A DNA stretch of 64,000 nucleotides, from contig NZ_JAMCOF010000002.1 of NCBI RefSeq assembly GCF_023500045.1, positions 62,001-126,000 on the forward strand, in the 5' to 3' direction. This DNA is from Bartonella bilalgolemi (lineage in GTDB: Bacteria; Pseudomonadota; Alphaproteobacteria; Rhizobiales; Rhizobiaceae). The notes beneath the pieces are model-generated. The model was not told the DNA's origin. It was given only the letters and a program-made list of their open reading frames with translations, and made no database searches. The translations under genes were made by a program, and so were the position numbers. Shown here piece after piece: positions 20,166-32,103 of the stretch. Each line of letters opens with the position of its first letter. Within the stretch, counting starts at the first letter, position 1.

Positions 20166-21224
20166 ATGCGTGCATCTTTGAAAGAAACTGACATTATTGT
20201 TCCGCATTTTAAGAAACGTTTATCAGGAGTAACAACGACGATTATTCATCTTGTTCCATTGCAACGAAAACAGGGTATTTATATATCCACTTTAGGGATA
20301 GGGTTGCCAAAAAATTTACCTGCTCTTTCTTTTAAAGATCTTTTCGGTTTATGGAAAAGTCCAGTAGGAAAATCATTTCGAATTTGGCATGCACGACGCA
20401 ATATTGAGATGCTTTGTGGGATTTTCTTACGGGATGTTTTAAAAATGAAGCTTAAACTCATTTTTACATCGGCATCTCAACGTCATCATAAGCCCTTTAC
20501 AAAATGGTTAATTCGTCGCATGGATAAAGTGATTGCTACAAGTGAACGCACTGGAAAGTATCTTGAAGTTCCTCATCAAGTTATTATGCATGGTGTGGAT
20601 CTTGAGCGTTTTTCACCACCGAAAACCATTGATGATTATTTTTCAGCTTCCGGATTATCTGGAAAATATGCAATAGGATGCTTTGGACGTGTACGCTATT
20701 TGAAGGGCACTGATTTATTTGTGGATGCAATGTTAGAATTATTGCCCAGTTATCCAGATTGGACAGCGATTATTGCTGGTCGTACTACAGTAAAACATTA
20801 TAACTTTGAAAAACAATTACGTCAGAAAGTTGCTACTGCTGGTTTAAGTGATCGTATTATTTTTCTTGGTGAGATCCAGGATACACCTTTGTGGTATCGT
20901 CGTCTTTCGCTTTATGTTGCTCCCTCTCGTAGAGAAGGCTTTGGTTTAACACCATTGGAGGCAATGGCATCTCAGACTGCTGTAGTGGCTAGTAATGCAG
21001 GGATGTATGAAGAATTAATAAGAGAAGGAACAGGAACAGTTGTTTCTGCAGGAGATCGAGTAGCTTTAACAGGAGCGATTGAATTATATTTTTCTGATTT
21101 AGAAAAAACAATAATGGCAGGGAAAAAAGCGTTAACTCATGTTCAGACACATTTTCCTTTAGAAAAGGAAGCAATAGCAATTGGGCATGTTTATAAAGAA
21201 ATGTTTGCAGAGAAAGTATTTTAA
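20166..21224 (+). CDS. lpcC: LPS core mannosyltransferase, LpcC-like (GT4)
   Basis: A 352-aa GT-B glycosyltransferase. The GT4 donor-site signature EGFGLTPLEAMASQTAV is at about 270-290, and the N-terminal region has RRLSGVT-type and QRHHKPFTKWLIRRMD blocks as in Rhizobium leguminosarum LpcC. LpcC adds mannose to Kdo in the inner core of LPS. The same step is inferred here from resemblance. It acts on the cytoplasmic face of the inner membrane. It follows greA by 6 nt, an arrangement without obvious functional link. Confidence 0.88.
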   Translation: MRASLKETDIIVPHFKKRLSGVTTTIIHLVPLQRKQGIYISTLGIGLPKNLPALSFKDLFGLWKSPVGKSFRIWHARRNIEMLCGIFLRDVLKMKLKLIFTSASQRHHKPFTKWLIRRMDKVIATSERTGKYLEVPHQVIMHGVDLERFSPPKTIDDYFSASGLSGKYAIGCFGRVRYLKGTDLFVDAMLELLPSYPDWTAIIAGRTTVKHYNFEKQLRQKVATAGLSDRIIFLGEIQDTPLWYRRLSLYVAPSRREGFGLTPLEAMASQTAVVASNAGMYEELIREGTGTVVSAGDRVALTGAIELYFSDLEKTIMAGKKALTHVQTHFPLEKEAIAIGHVYKEMFAEKVF

Positions 21225-21464
21225 ATATATTGTAGTCTATTTTTTAAATAGAGATGAAATAATATTTTAAAAGCAAGATGCACGCGTTCATAAATATAGT
21301 GCTAAGATTCTAATTTATACTCCTTCAAAATTTTTGATGTACTGATTTACTAAGAGCTCTTTTGGCATTTTATATTCATTACATTAAAATTGGTTTTAAA
21401 ATTTATGTCATCTATAATGCTGTATTCTATGAATTTTCATATTATAAATATAGAAAACTGTACG

Positions 21465-22871
21465 TTAGAATTGTTCGTTCCAAAAAGAACGGGTAAAAAG
21501 TATAAAGATAGTTATAATTTCAAGACGGCCGGCGAGCATTAGAGCACTCAAAATCCATAAGGCGTGATCATTAATGGTTGAGAAATTTCCAACAGGGCCA
21601 ATAATGCTTCCAAGACCTGGACCAATATTTGAAAGCGCTGTTAAAGCGCCTGTGCAAGCAGAAGTAAAATCAAGTCCAGTAGTGAGTAAAAGTGCAGTAC
21701 CAATAAGAAGACAGAACATATAAAGGCACAGAAAAAGTAAAACTGCTTTAGTAATATCATTAGAGACATTTGAGTGATCATAGCGCACTTTTACAATCGC
21801 ATTAGGGGAAAGAAGTTGTGTCATATTTGTTTGTGCAATACGCCATAAGATAATTAAACGATTAACCTTTATACCACCAGAAGTGGAACCAGCACAGCCA
21901 CCCATAAAAGAAACAATAAAGAAAATACCAAGTGCAAAAGGTCCCCAAAGTTGGTAGTCTTCAGCACTATAACCGGTAGTGCTAATGACAGATGTAAGAT
22001 GAAAAATGACATCAAGAAAAATTTTGTGGAAGGGAAGATGATTATGAAATCGCAACCAGGTTGCAAGTGCAAAGCTAAAGAGAAAAACAACACTAAGAAA
22101 AACGATAACTTGTGGGTCTATGGAACGTTTAGAGTATCCAGGAAGTAACAGTTTAATATAAAGAACAAAAGGTAATGCAGAGAGCAACATAAAGATTGTA
22201 GCAACAATTAAAATAGCTGGTTTATCAGAAAAATAACCAAAGGAGGTATCATGGGTTGAGAACCCAGCTGTTGCTATCGTTGTCATTGCGTGGTTGATAG
22301 CATCAAATAATGTCATGCCAGCAGCAAAATAAGAAAGCATGCAAGCTAGTGTTAATCCAATATAGGCAATAATAATTCCATTGGCGATTTGGTGGATACG
22401 GGGTAATATTTTTTCCGATTTATCAGATGATTCCATGTGGAAAAGTTGTATACCGCCAACCCGTAATGAGGGTAAAAGTAATAAAGCTAAGCCGATAAAA
22501 CCAATCCCTCCAATCCAGCATATGATGGAGCGCCATAATAAAATGCTTCGTGATAAATGGTCAAGGCCAGTAATAACTGTAGAGCCTGTCGTTGTAATTC
22601 CAGAGATGGATTCAAAAATTGCTCCTGCTAAGGAAATTGGGAGTGAAGAAAGATAAAAAGGGAGAGCTGCCACTATACTTCCTGTTAGCCATAGACAAAG
22701 GGTTAGTGTAAAGCTAAGTCGTGTTGAAAAACGGCAGGTAGCTCCTCTAGTTGCTAAGAGAATAAGTGTTGCTAATACAGTTGTAATAGCACAAGGATAA
22801 AGAAAAATTGTCCAATTGTGATTGTTATCTCGTAAATCTGCAAGAGCTGGCAAAAGCATGGTTCCTCCCAT
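21465..22871 (-). CDS. trkH: Trk/Ktr potassium uptake membrane subunit TrkH
   Basis: At least 468 aa, with ten or so membrane segments and the repeated selectivity regions (SGITTTGST, STTGYSAED, GGCAGSTSGGIKV, LSNIGPGLG). It moves K+ (with TrkA-type partners) across the inner membrane. From ATG 22871 the first TrkH helix would be cut short and no ribosome site precedes it. The frame continues upstream through hydrophobic residues to a TAG at 22932-22934, with AAGGAG at 22927-22922 followed by ATT codons. The true start is therefore probably ATT at 22916 or 22919. Confidence 0.93.
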   Translation of the reverse strand: MGGTMLLPALADLRDNNHNWTIFLYPCAITTVLATLILLATRGATCRFSTRLSFTLTLCLWLTGSIVAALPFYLSSLPISLAGAIFESISGITTTGSTVITGLDHLSRSILLWRSIICWIGGIGFIGLALLLLPSLRVGGIQLFHMESSDKSEKILPRIHQIANGIIIAYIGLTLACMLSYFAAGMTLFDAINHAMTTIATAGFSTHDTSFGYFSDKPAILIVATIFMLLSALPFVLYIKLLLPGYSKRSIDPQVIVFLSVVFLFSFALATWLRFHNHLPFHKIFLDVIFHLTSVISTTGYSAEDYQLWGPFALGIFFIVSFMGGCAGSTSGGIKVNRLIILWRIAQTNMTQLLSPNAIVKVRYDHSNVSNDITKAVLLFLCLYMFCLLIGTALLLTTGLDFTSACTGALTALSNIGPGLGSIIGPVGNFSTINDHALWILSALMLAGRLEIITIFILFTRSFWNEQF

Positions 22872-22921
22872 GATTAATGCAAACCGTGCGCAAATGTTAA
22901 TAATAAACTGAAAAATAATCG

Positions 22922-22927
22922 CTCCTT
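22922..22927 (-). promoter_or_regulatory. Shine-Dalgarno site implying a non-ATG start for trkH
   Basis: The minus strand reads AAGGAG, then CG, then ATT ATT. No ATG, GTG or TTG occurs in frame between the upstream stop (22934-22932) and ATG 22871. The site is 5 nt from ATT 22916 and about 50 nt from the ATG. Confidence 0.6.
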
Positions 22928-23134
22928 GTCTCTAATTGTTTTTATTATAATGTTTCCCTAATTAGAATTTATATGCTTATATTAAGCAAACTATGATAAA
23001 TTGGCAATGCACTTTTAATCGATCTTGAAAAAATATAACTTTGCCATAATTCGAGTTCTTAAAAAATGTATTTTTAAAGACGTATTTTGTTATAAACTTA
23101 TAAACTTTAATCAAAGGCCGAAAAAAGGAATTTT

Positions 23135-24082
23135 ATGGTGCAATTGCATAGTCGTGTTCTTATTATTGGCTCCGGACCTGCTGGTTATACAGCGGCTATC
23201 TATGCTGCTAGAGCAATGCTTAAACCAGTGTTAATTACTGGAACGCAGCAAGGGGGGCAGTTGACAATTACAACTGAGGTTGAAAATTATCCAGGTTTTG
23301 TTGATCCAATTCAGGGGCCATGGTTGATGGAGCAAATGGCAAAGCAAACAGAAAATATGGGTGCAAAAATTGTTTATGATAATATTGTAAAGGCTGATTT
23401 ATCTAAGCGTCCTTTTATTTTATCTGGGGATTCAGGAGCGCAGTATGGTTGTGATGCGCTAATTATTGCAACAGGAGCAAAGGCACGTTGGCTTGGTTTG
23501 GAAAGTGAACAAACCTTTATGGGGGGTGGTGTTTCTGCTTGTGCTACTTGTGATGGTTTTTTTTATCGTGGTAAAGATGTAATTGTGGTAGGTGGTGGCA
23601 ATACAGCTGTTGAAGAAGCTCTTTATTTATCTCATTTGGCTAAAAGTGTATGTGTGGTTCATAGGCGCGATCATTTTCGAGCAGAAAAAATCTTGCAAAA
23701 TAGGCTATTTTCTCGTGATAATGTTCGCGTTATTTGGGATCATATAGTGGAAGAAATTATTGGTTTGCCTGTTCAGTCTCCAATGGGGGCTGTTGTAACA
23801 GGTGCGCGTCTAAAAAATACAAAAACAGGTCAAAAAATGCAAATGGATGTGGATGGAATATTTATTGCCATTGGTCATGATCCTGCTGTTTCTTTATTTG
23901 AGGGGCAATTAAAACAAAAAACAGGGGGATACTTATGGACTGCACCTGATTCAACAGCAACAAGTATCCCTGGCGTTTTTGCTGCAGGGGATGTCGCTGA
24001 TAATTTATTTCGTCAAGCTGTAACTGCAGCAGGGAGAGGATGTATGGCAGCGTTAGAGGTGGAACGGTTTTTGGATTCATAG
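23135..24082 (+). CDS. trxB: Thioredoxin reductase
   Basis: A 315-aa FAD/NADPH flavoprotein. The FAD loop GSGPAG is at 12-17, the redox pair CATC at 136-139, then the NADPH loop VGGGNTAVEEA, and the C-terminal FAD motif GVFAAGDVAD. It reduces thioredoxin in the cytosol. AAGGA lies 5 nt before ATG 23135. It is followed 58 nt later by the LysR gene, an arrangement conserved in Sinorhizobium and Brucella. Confidence 0.97.
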   Translation: MVQLHSRVLIIGSGPAGYTAAIYAARAMLKPVLITGTQQGGQLTITTEVENYPGFVDPIQGPWLMEQMAKQTENMGAKIVYDNIVKADLSKRPFILSGDSGAQYGCDALIIATGAKARWLGLESEQTFMGGGVSACATCDGFFYRGKDVIVVGGGNTAVEEALYLSHLAKSVCVVHRRDHFRAEKILQNRLFSRDNVRVIWDHIVEEIIGLPVQSPMGAVVTGARLKNTKTGQKMQMDVDGIFIAIGHDPAVSLFEGQLKQKTGGYLWTAPDSTATSIPGVFAAGDVADNLFRQAVTAAGRGCMAALEVERFLDS

Positions 24083-24128
24083 ATGTACATCTCAAAAAGG
24101 TAGTTTTTATAAATAACGTTTAAAAATT

Positions 24129-24135
24129 AGGAGGA
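24129..24135 (+). promoter_or_regulatory. Shine-Dalgarno site fixing a GTG start for the LysR gene
   Basis: AGGAGGA lies 5 nt before GTG 24141. It supports the non-ATG start and strong translation. Confidence 0.8.
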
Positions 24136-24140
24136 AAATT

Positions 24141-25046
24141 GTGTCATTGCCATTAGATTGGAATAAATTAAGAGTTTTTCATGCTGCGGCAGAAGCAGGT
24201 TCGTTTACACATGCAGCTCAAAGGCTTCATTTATCTCAATCGGCAATTTCGAGACAAGTTTCAGCTTTAGAGCAAGATGTTCGAGTGCCTTTATTTCAGC
24301 GTCATGCACGCGGTTTAATTTTAACAGAGCAGGGCGAAATACTTTATCGTACAGCCCATGATATTTTGATGAAGCTTGAAAATACGCGTCTGCAATTAAG
24401 TGAAAGCTGTGAAAAACCAACAGGACATTTACGTGTAACGTCGACTTTTGGAATAGGAGCAGGGTGGCTTGCGGAGCATATACCTGAATTTTTGAGTCTG
24501 TATTCTGATATGCAAATTCAGCTTTTGTTTGATGATGAAGAGCTTGATTTGACAATGCGTTATGCAGACTGCGCTATTCGTTTACATCAGCCTCAACAGC
24601 CTGATCTTATACAAAGAAAATTATTTACAGTTCATATGCATGTTTATGCTTCAGAAAATTATATTGCAAATTATGGTAAGCCAGAAAAATTATCTGAATT
24701 GGATCAGCATCGCATTATTTCATTTGGTGAGCCTGTGCCACCTTATTTGGTTGGCTTGAATTGGTTGCAAAGAGCTGGGAAAAGTGATGATTCCGTGCGT
24801 GTTTCAATTTTGCAAATTAATAACATTATTTCAATCAAAAATGCACTTATGCACGATCTTGGTATTGCTGTACTTCCTGATTATATTGTGAATAATGATG
24901 AGAAACTTATACGTCTTTTTCCTGATATGAGTGATATTCCTTCTTTTGATACTTTTTTTTGTTATCCTGTTGCTTTGAAGAATTCAGCAAAATTGAATGT
25001 TTTTAGAGATTATATCTTTTTAAAAGCACGCAAATGGTCCTTTTAA
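24141..25046 (+). CDS. lsrB: LysR-type regulator, LsrB/VtlR-like
   Basis: A 301-aa protein with an N-terminal winged helix (FTHAAQRLHLSQSAISRQVSA, about 22-42) and a C-terminal periplasmic-binding-like effector domain. Sequence style and position right after trxB match LsrB of Sinorhizobium/Agrobacterium and VtlR of Brucella, which control redox response, envelope genes and small RNAs of the AbcR type. It has three Cys (90, 144, 274). Cys144 falls near a redox Cys described for LsrB, while others do not obviously match. The GTG start has a perfect ribosome site. Confidence 0.88.
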   Translation: MSLPLDWNKLRVFHAAAEAGSFTHAAQRLHLSQSAISRQVSALEQDVRVPLFQRHARGLILTEQGEILYRTAHDILMKLENTRLQLSESCEKPTGHLRVTSTFGIGAGWLAEHIPEFLSLYSDMQIQLLFDDEELDLTMRYADCAIRLHQPQQPDLIQRKLFTVHMHVYASENYIANYGKPEKLSELDQHRIISFGEPVPPYLVGLNWLQRAGKSDDSVRVSILQINNIISIKNALMHDLGIAVLPDYIVNNDEKLIRLFPDMSDIPSFDTFFCYPVALKNSAKLNVFRDYIFLKARKWSF

Positions 25047-25715
25047 ATAATATTTTATAGATTATTGAAGGGTAGAGGTGAATAATCTAATGAGCTATGT
25101 GTTTATTTTTGTAAAATGGAAGAAAATATTATCTCTTAGTTATATTTCGTCCTATTAAGTTTTCTTGAGTGGTTTCTTTGAGGATCTATAGGGTTAATTT
25201 ATCTCTCAAGATCTTCTGAATTTGCTGGTTTTAGCCCGGTTTTTCATTTCTAAAAAAATCTTTTTGAACTTTTTTATAGCTACTTTTATTTTTTATGTTT
25301 GTTAGGGTTTAATCGTACACTTATTTACAAACCTGAAAAATTTAAAACACTAAAGAGAGTAGACAGTTTATAGATCATCTTTTTTATTAGGGAATAATCA
25401 AAAGGCGTGCGAGTAATCTTATCCTATTAAGAATTTCTGTTATCTCTTGTTGATGTGCAATAATACCTAATATATATATAATCTATCTGCTATCTTTTTT
25501 AATATCGTTTTGAGAAATTTCGAGAATATAAAAAAGTATTATTTCCGTTATGAACTTATATCATTTAATGTTTATGTTGTATTATTAAGCTAATTTATCG
25601 TTCATCTTGAATAATAAAACATTCTTTTTTTCTTTTATTAAAATACATTCAATAATTAGAGCTATCATTTATTTTAAATTCATTAATACTACCTGGATAG
25701 ATGATGATCATAATT
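25047..25715. other. Non-coding gap of about 670 bp
   Basis: Between convergent lsrB and the aminotransferase gene. I see only AT-rich sequence with scattered stops and no strong terminator. A small RNA cannot be excluded. Confidence 0.5.
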
Positions 25716-27516
<1,801 letters not shown>

Positions 27517-27726
27517 TTAAAGAGCAGAAAGATTTCCAGCAGAAAATTTTCCTGAACGACGATCTTGAAGAACATCATAAGAGATTTTTTGTCCTTCATT
27601 AAGGTCATTTAAACCAGAGCGTTCAACAGCGGAAATATGTACAAATACATCTGCACTTCCATCATTAGGCTGAATGAAACCAAAACCTTTGTTTGTATTG
27701 AACCATTTAACTGTTCCTGTAGACAT
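27517..27726 (-). CDS. Cold-shock protein CspA family (copy 2)
   Basis: A 69-aa OB-fold protein with KWFNTNKGFGFIQP (RNP1) and DVFVHIS (RNP2), likely an RNA chaperone. AAGGAA precedes ATG 27726. It is a paralogue of the gene at 15665, not a tandem copy. A strong terminator follows, so it is monocistronic. About 260 bp upstream are free for a leader. Confidence 0.95.
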   Translation of the reverse strand: MSTGTVKWFNTNKGFGFIQPNDGSADVFVHISAVERSGLNDLNEGQKISYDVLQDRRSGKFSAGNLSAL

Positions 27727-27987
27727 AGGAAATTCCTTAGTATATATAATATTATGTACTGAGATTTAAAATTCTCACTACGAGTTTAAATCGAAATTAG
27801 GCGGGAGAGATTTCATCAGAAGTGCGATTGCACAGAAAAGAAAGAATCGCGTAACCAAAAATACGATAGAGAAGACTATAAAAAGTTTTTTGATATAAAG
27901 CAAGCCCTATTAATTTTTTGTTACATTAATCAAAGATTGATAAAGAAAATAAAAGATATTATATTTTGTGGGTGAGTAGGGAAAACT

Positions 27988-30900
27988 TTAAGTAAAATAG
28001 TTTTGCAAAGAACGCACTTCAAGATTACTAGTTTTGAGTGCTCGAATGGCCTGTGCTGCTGATTCAGCTCCGGCTACTGTTGTGTAGTAAGGAACTTTTT
28101 GCATAAGTGCTGCATGGCGCAATGATTTGGAATCTGAAATGGCACTAGCAGTATTAGTTGTATTAAAAATTAATTGAACTTTTAGATTACGAATAGCATC
28201 TTCAATATGAGGGTGGCCTTCTAGAACTTTATTAATTTTTTCTGCTTTAATACCGTTTTCAGCAAGAAATTTTTGTGTTCCAATTGTTGCTAAAACAGAA
28301 AAACCAAGCTCGATTAAACATTTGACAGGTTTTAAGATACGTTCTTTATCTTCATCTCTCACAGAAACAAATAAAGTGCCTTCTTTAGGAAGATCAACAC
28401 CAGCTCCAAGCTGTGCTTTAGCAAAAGCAAGAGCAAAATCATAATCAAGTCCCATTACTTCACCTGTTGAACGCATTTCAGGGCCAAGTAGTGTATCTAC
28501 ATCTGAAAAACGGGAAAAAGGAAAGACTGCTTCTTTAACAGCAATATGTGGTTTTTGTGGCGTAGACGGTACTCCACCATAAGCTTTAAGTGCACTTTGG
28601 AGATTTTCTCCGATCATAATACGTGTTGCGATTTTAGCAATTGGTCGACCAATAGTTTTTGCAACAAATGGAACAGTGCGCGAAGCACGAGGATTGACTT
28701 CTAAGACATAAATTGTTTCGTTTTTGATAGCATATTGTACATTCATTAAGCCGCAAACGCGTAGTGCTTTTGCTAAAGCTTTTGTTTGATTCTCTAATTC
28801 ATTAACCAATTTATGTGAAAGTGTGCGGACTGGTAAAGAACACGCTGAATCACCAGAATGGATACCTGCTTCTTCAATGTGCTCCATAATACCAACAACT
28901 AGTGTTTTTTCTCCATCACACAAACAATCAACATCAACTTCTATAGCTTCTGTTAGATAGGTATCAAATAGAAGCGGATTTTTACAAAGCAATGTGTTGA
29001 CCTGATCTGTTTTGTTGTGAGGATAACAAGCTTTAATATTTTCTGGTACTAATTCAGGAACTATTTCGAACAAATAATTCTGCAAGTCACGCTTATCTCG
29101 AATAATTTGCATAGCACGCCCACCTAAAACATAAGAGGGGCGTACAACTAATGGAAAATTTAGTTCGTCGGCTATGAGTTGTGCTTGTTCAACTGAATAA
29201 GCAATACCATTTTGGGGTTGTGTTAAATTAAGTTGGCACAACAATTTTTGAAAACGATCTCTATCTTCTGCAAGATCAATAGCATCAGGTGAGGTGCCTA
29301 AAATAGGAATATTATTTTTTTCGAGTGCGCTTGCCAATTTCAATGGTGTTTGTCCACCGAATTGAACGATAACTCCGACTAATTCACCTTTTTCTTGCTC
29401 TGTTTTTAAAATTGCTAAAACATCTTCAGTTGTTAAAGGTTCAAAATAAAGACGATCAGAGGTATCATAGTCTGTTGAGACAGTTTCAGGATTACAGTTA
29501 ATCATGATAGCCTCGAAGCCTGCATCTCGCAAAGCAAAGGCTGCATGGCAACAACAATAGTCAAATTCAATGCCCTGACCAATTCGGTTTGGACCGCCAC
29601 CTAAAATAGCAACTTTTTTGCGTTCAGAAATGTTTGCTTCTGAGCACTCCGTACCTGCAAAGGGTCTTTCATATGTTGAGTACATATACGCTGTAGGTGA
29701 AGAAAATTCGGCTGCACAGGTATCAATTCGTTTGAAAGCACTTTTGATATTTAGGGATTGTCGTAAGGCAAAAATATCATCTGGCGTTTTTCCAGCAAGA
29801 TTTGCTAAGCGTGCATCTGAAAAACCCATAGCTTTTAACATGCGTAAATTATCTGCATCATGGGGAAGTCCATAGATACGAATACGCTGTTCTGCTTCGA
29901 TGATAGACGCTATTTGTTCCAAAAACCATGGGTCAATTTTGCTTATTTGGTGAATCTCGTTCAAGGATAAGCCCATACGTATCGCTTGCGCTATATAACG
30001 TAAACGGTCGGGACTTGGGATGGCAATAGCCGAACGGATAGAATTTTTTTCATCACCTTCAGCGTGTTCAGGGAGTATGATTTCATCAAGACCCGTAAGA
30101 CCTGTTTCAAGTCCACGGAGTGCTTTCTGTAAAGATTCTTGGAAAGTACGACCGATTGCCATAACTTCTCCAACAGATTTCATCGCGGTAGTTAAGACAG
30201 GCGATGAACCAGGAAATTTTTCAAAGGCAAAACGAGGGATTTTGATGACAATATAGTCAATAGCAGGCTCAAATGATGCTGGTGTTGCACCGCCTGTAAT
30301 GTCATTTTTTAATTCGTCAAGCGTATAACCAACTGCTAATTTAGCTGCTATCTTTGCAATTGGAAAACCAGTGGCTTTTGAAGCAAGCGCTGAAGAACGA
30401 GAAACACGTGGATTCATTTCAATAACAATTAAGCGGCCATTTTCAGGATTGACGGCAAACTGTACATTAGATCCACCAGTTTCAACACCAATTTCACGAA
30501 GTACAGCAATTGAGGCATTCCGCATAATTTGGTATTCTTTATCGGTTAAAGTAAGAGCAGGGGCAACAGTGATAGAGTCACCGGTATGAACACCCATGGG
30601 ATCAATGTTTTCAATGGAACAGATAATAATACAGTTATCCTTTTGATCACGAACAACTTCCATTTCGTATTCTTTCCATCCCAAAATACTTTCTTCAATC
30701 AAAACTTCTGTTGTTGGTGAAGCTTCAAGTCCACGTTCGATAATTTCGTAAAATTCAGAGCGGTTGTAAGCAATGCCACCACCTGTGCCACCAAGTGTGA
30801 ATGAGGGACGGATAATGGCTGGAAGTCCAATAATATCAAGAGCTTGAACCGCTTTTGCAGTGGCATGAGCTATATAATGTTGCTTGCGATTAGCTTCTGT

Positions 30901-31473
30901 ATTACACCAATTTTGTTCAAGCTTTTCTAACGCTTGATCAAATGCATCACCGGAAAGTTCATTTTTAAGTTTATTATATGATTTTTCATATAATCGGCGA
31001 TCTTCTTCTTTGAGCTCAGTTGCATTCGCTAATATAGAACGCGGTGTTTCTAAACCAATTTTTGCCATTGCTTTACGAAATAGAGCACGATCTTCTGCCT
31101 TATCAATAGCGTCAGCATTGGCGCCGATCATTTCAACATTATAGCGGTTTAAAATTCCCATTCGCTTTAAAGATAAAGCAGTATTAAGTGCTGTTTGTCC
31201 TCCCATTGTTGGTAAAAGTGCATCTGGGCGTTCATGAGCAATAATTTTAGCAACTATTTCTGGAGTAATGGGCTCAATGTAGGTTGCATCTGCCAAATCC
31301 GGATCAGTCATAATAGTAGCAGGATTAGAATTCACCAGGATAATTCGGTAGCCTTCTTCTTTTAAGGCTTTACAGGCTTGTGTGCCTGAATAATCAAATT
31401 CACATGCTTGACCAATAATAATAGGTCCTGCTCCAATGATAAGAATAGACTTTATATCTGTACGTTTTGGCAT
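27988..31473 (-). CDS. carB: Carbamoyl-phosphate synthase large subunit
   Basis: A 1161-aa protein, at the long end for CarB. It has two ATP-grasp halves, each opening with an ATP/biotin-carboxylase-like start ([18 protein letters not shown] and [16 protein letters not shown]), and a C-terminal MGS-like allosteric domain (about 1000-1140). It makes carbamoyl phosphate for pyrimidines and arginine using ammonia from CarA. AGGA precedes ATG 31473. carA lies upstream on the same strand, but about 630 bp away, so the two may have separate promoters. Confidence 0.98.
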   Translation of the reverse strand: MPKRTDIKSILIIGAGPIIIGQACEFDYSGTQACKALKEEGYRIILVNSNPATIMTDPDLADATYIEPITPEIVAKIIAHERPDALLPTMGGQTALNTALSLKRMGILNRYNVEMIGANADAIDKAEDRALFRKAMAKIGLETPRSILANATELKEEDRRLYEKSYNKLKNELSGDAFDQALEKLEQNWCNTEANRKQHYIAHATAKAVQALDIIGLPAIIRPSFTLGGTGGGIAYNRSEFYEIIERGLEASPTTEVLIEESILGWKEYEMEVVRDQKDNCIIICSIENIDPMGVHTGDSITVAPALTLTDKEYQIMRNASIAVLREIGVETGGSNVQFAVNPENGRLIVIEMNPRVSRSSALASKATGFPIAKIAAKLAVGYTLDELKNDITGGATPASFEPAIDYIVIKIPRFAFEKFPGSSPVLTTAMKSVGEVMAIGRTFQESLQKALRGLETGLTGLDEIILPEHAEGDEKNSIRSAIAIPSPDRLRYIAQAIRMGLSLNEIHQISKIDPWFLEQIASIIEAEQRIRIYGLPHDADNLRMLKAMGFSDARLANLAGKTPDDIFALRQSLNIKSAFKRIDTCAAEFSSPTAYMYSTYERPFAGTECSEANISERKKVAILGGGPNRIGQGIEFDYCCCHAAFALRDAGFEAIMINCNPETVSTDYDTSDRLYFEPLTTEDVLAILKTEQEKGELVGVIVQFGGQTPLKLASALEKNNIPILGTSPDAIDLAEDRDRFQKLLCQLNLTQPQNGIAYSVEQAQLIADELNFPLVVRPSYVLGGRAMQIIRDKRDLQNYLFEIVPELVPENIKACYPHNKTDQVNTLLCKNPLLFDTYLTEAIEVDVDCLCDGEKTLVVGIMEHIEEAGIHSGDSACSLPVRTLSHKLVNELENQTKALAKALRVCGLMNVQYAIKNETIYVLEVNPRASRTVPFVAKTIGRPIAKIATRIMIGENLQSALKAYGGVPSTPQKPHIAVKEAVFPFSRFSDVDTLLGPEMRSTGEVMGLDYDFALAFAKAQLGAGVDLPKEGTLFVSVRDEDKERILKPVKCLIELGFSVLATIGTQKFLAENGIKAEKINKVLEGHPHIEDAIRNLKVQLIFNTTNTASAISDSKSLRHAALMQKVPYYTTVAGAESAAQAIRALKTSNLEVRSLQNYFT

Positions 31474-32103
31474 GGCTTTTTCCTATGGCAAACATCTATG
31501 CGCAGTTGTAGTAGGCAGAAATATTAGAATTTTGGCTAAACTCACTTTATAGGTTAATAGACAAAGAAAGTAATCCATAAAATATCTTTTTTATACTTTT
31601 TCTTTGCGGATAATGTTTGAGAATAGTATGCTTTTATAAATAATGGTTAACTGATTTTAAAATCAAAAGGTCAAAGTATAAGTAGATTTCAGCAATGTTA
31701 GCTGAAATAGAAGATATTTAAAGCATTATATTTTTGCTAATCTAACATGTATTATAAAAATATGTTGAAACATTATTATATTGTATATCAGTAAATAATT
31801 TTTTAAATGGCTATAATGGTAATCATTGTGATATTTCAAACATAACTTATATCTAAATATGATTATGGAGCTGGTTTTGGCTATAATACTGTTGAAGGCA
31901 GATTTTGTATTAGACAGGTTCAAGAGTAACCATAACACTGTTTCTAGCAGTATAGGAGTTTATAGTAAATTATCTTTTATGATCATTATGCCTAATAAAG
32001 TATCTTTGGTAAATGGTCAGGAATTACTCATACCAGTTCGCAGAAAATACAAGTTTTATATAAGTTATAAGCAGAATCTAGATACTAAAGCTATGCGATT
32101 AGG
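31474..32103. other. Gap of about 630 bp between carB and carA
   Basis: Low-complexity AT-rich DNA. On the plus strand 31850-32116 gives short frames including YDYGAGFGYNTVEGRF in one frame and an 85-aa frame in another. These look faintly like outer-membrane beta strands but are broken by stops. It is probably debris of a lost gene or chance. Confidence 0.4.

Noticed and set aside
29618-30589. Several plus-strand frames inside carB
   Set aside because: Antisense shadows of a strongly conserved gene.
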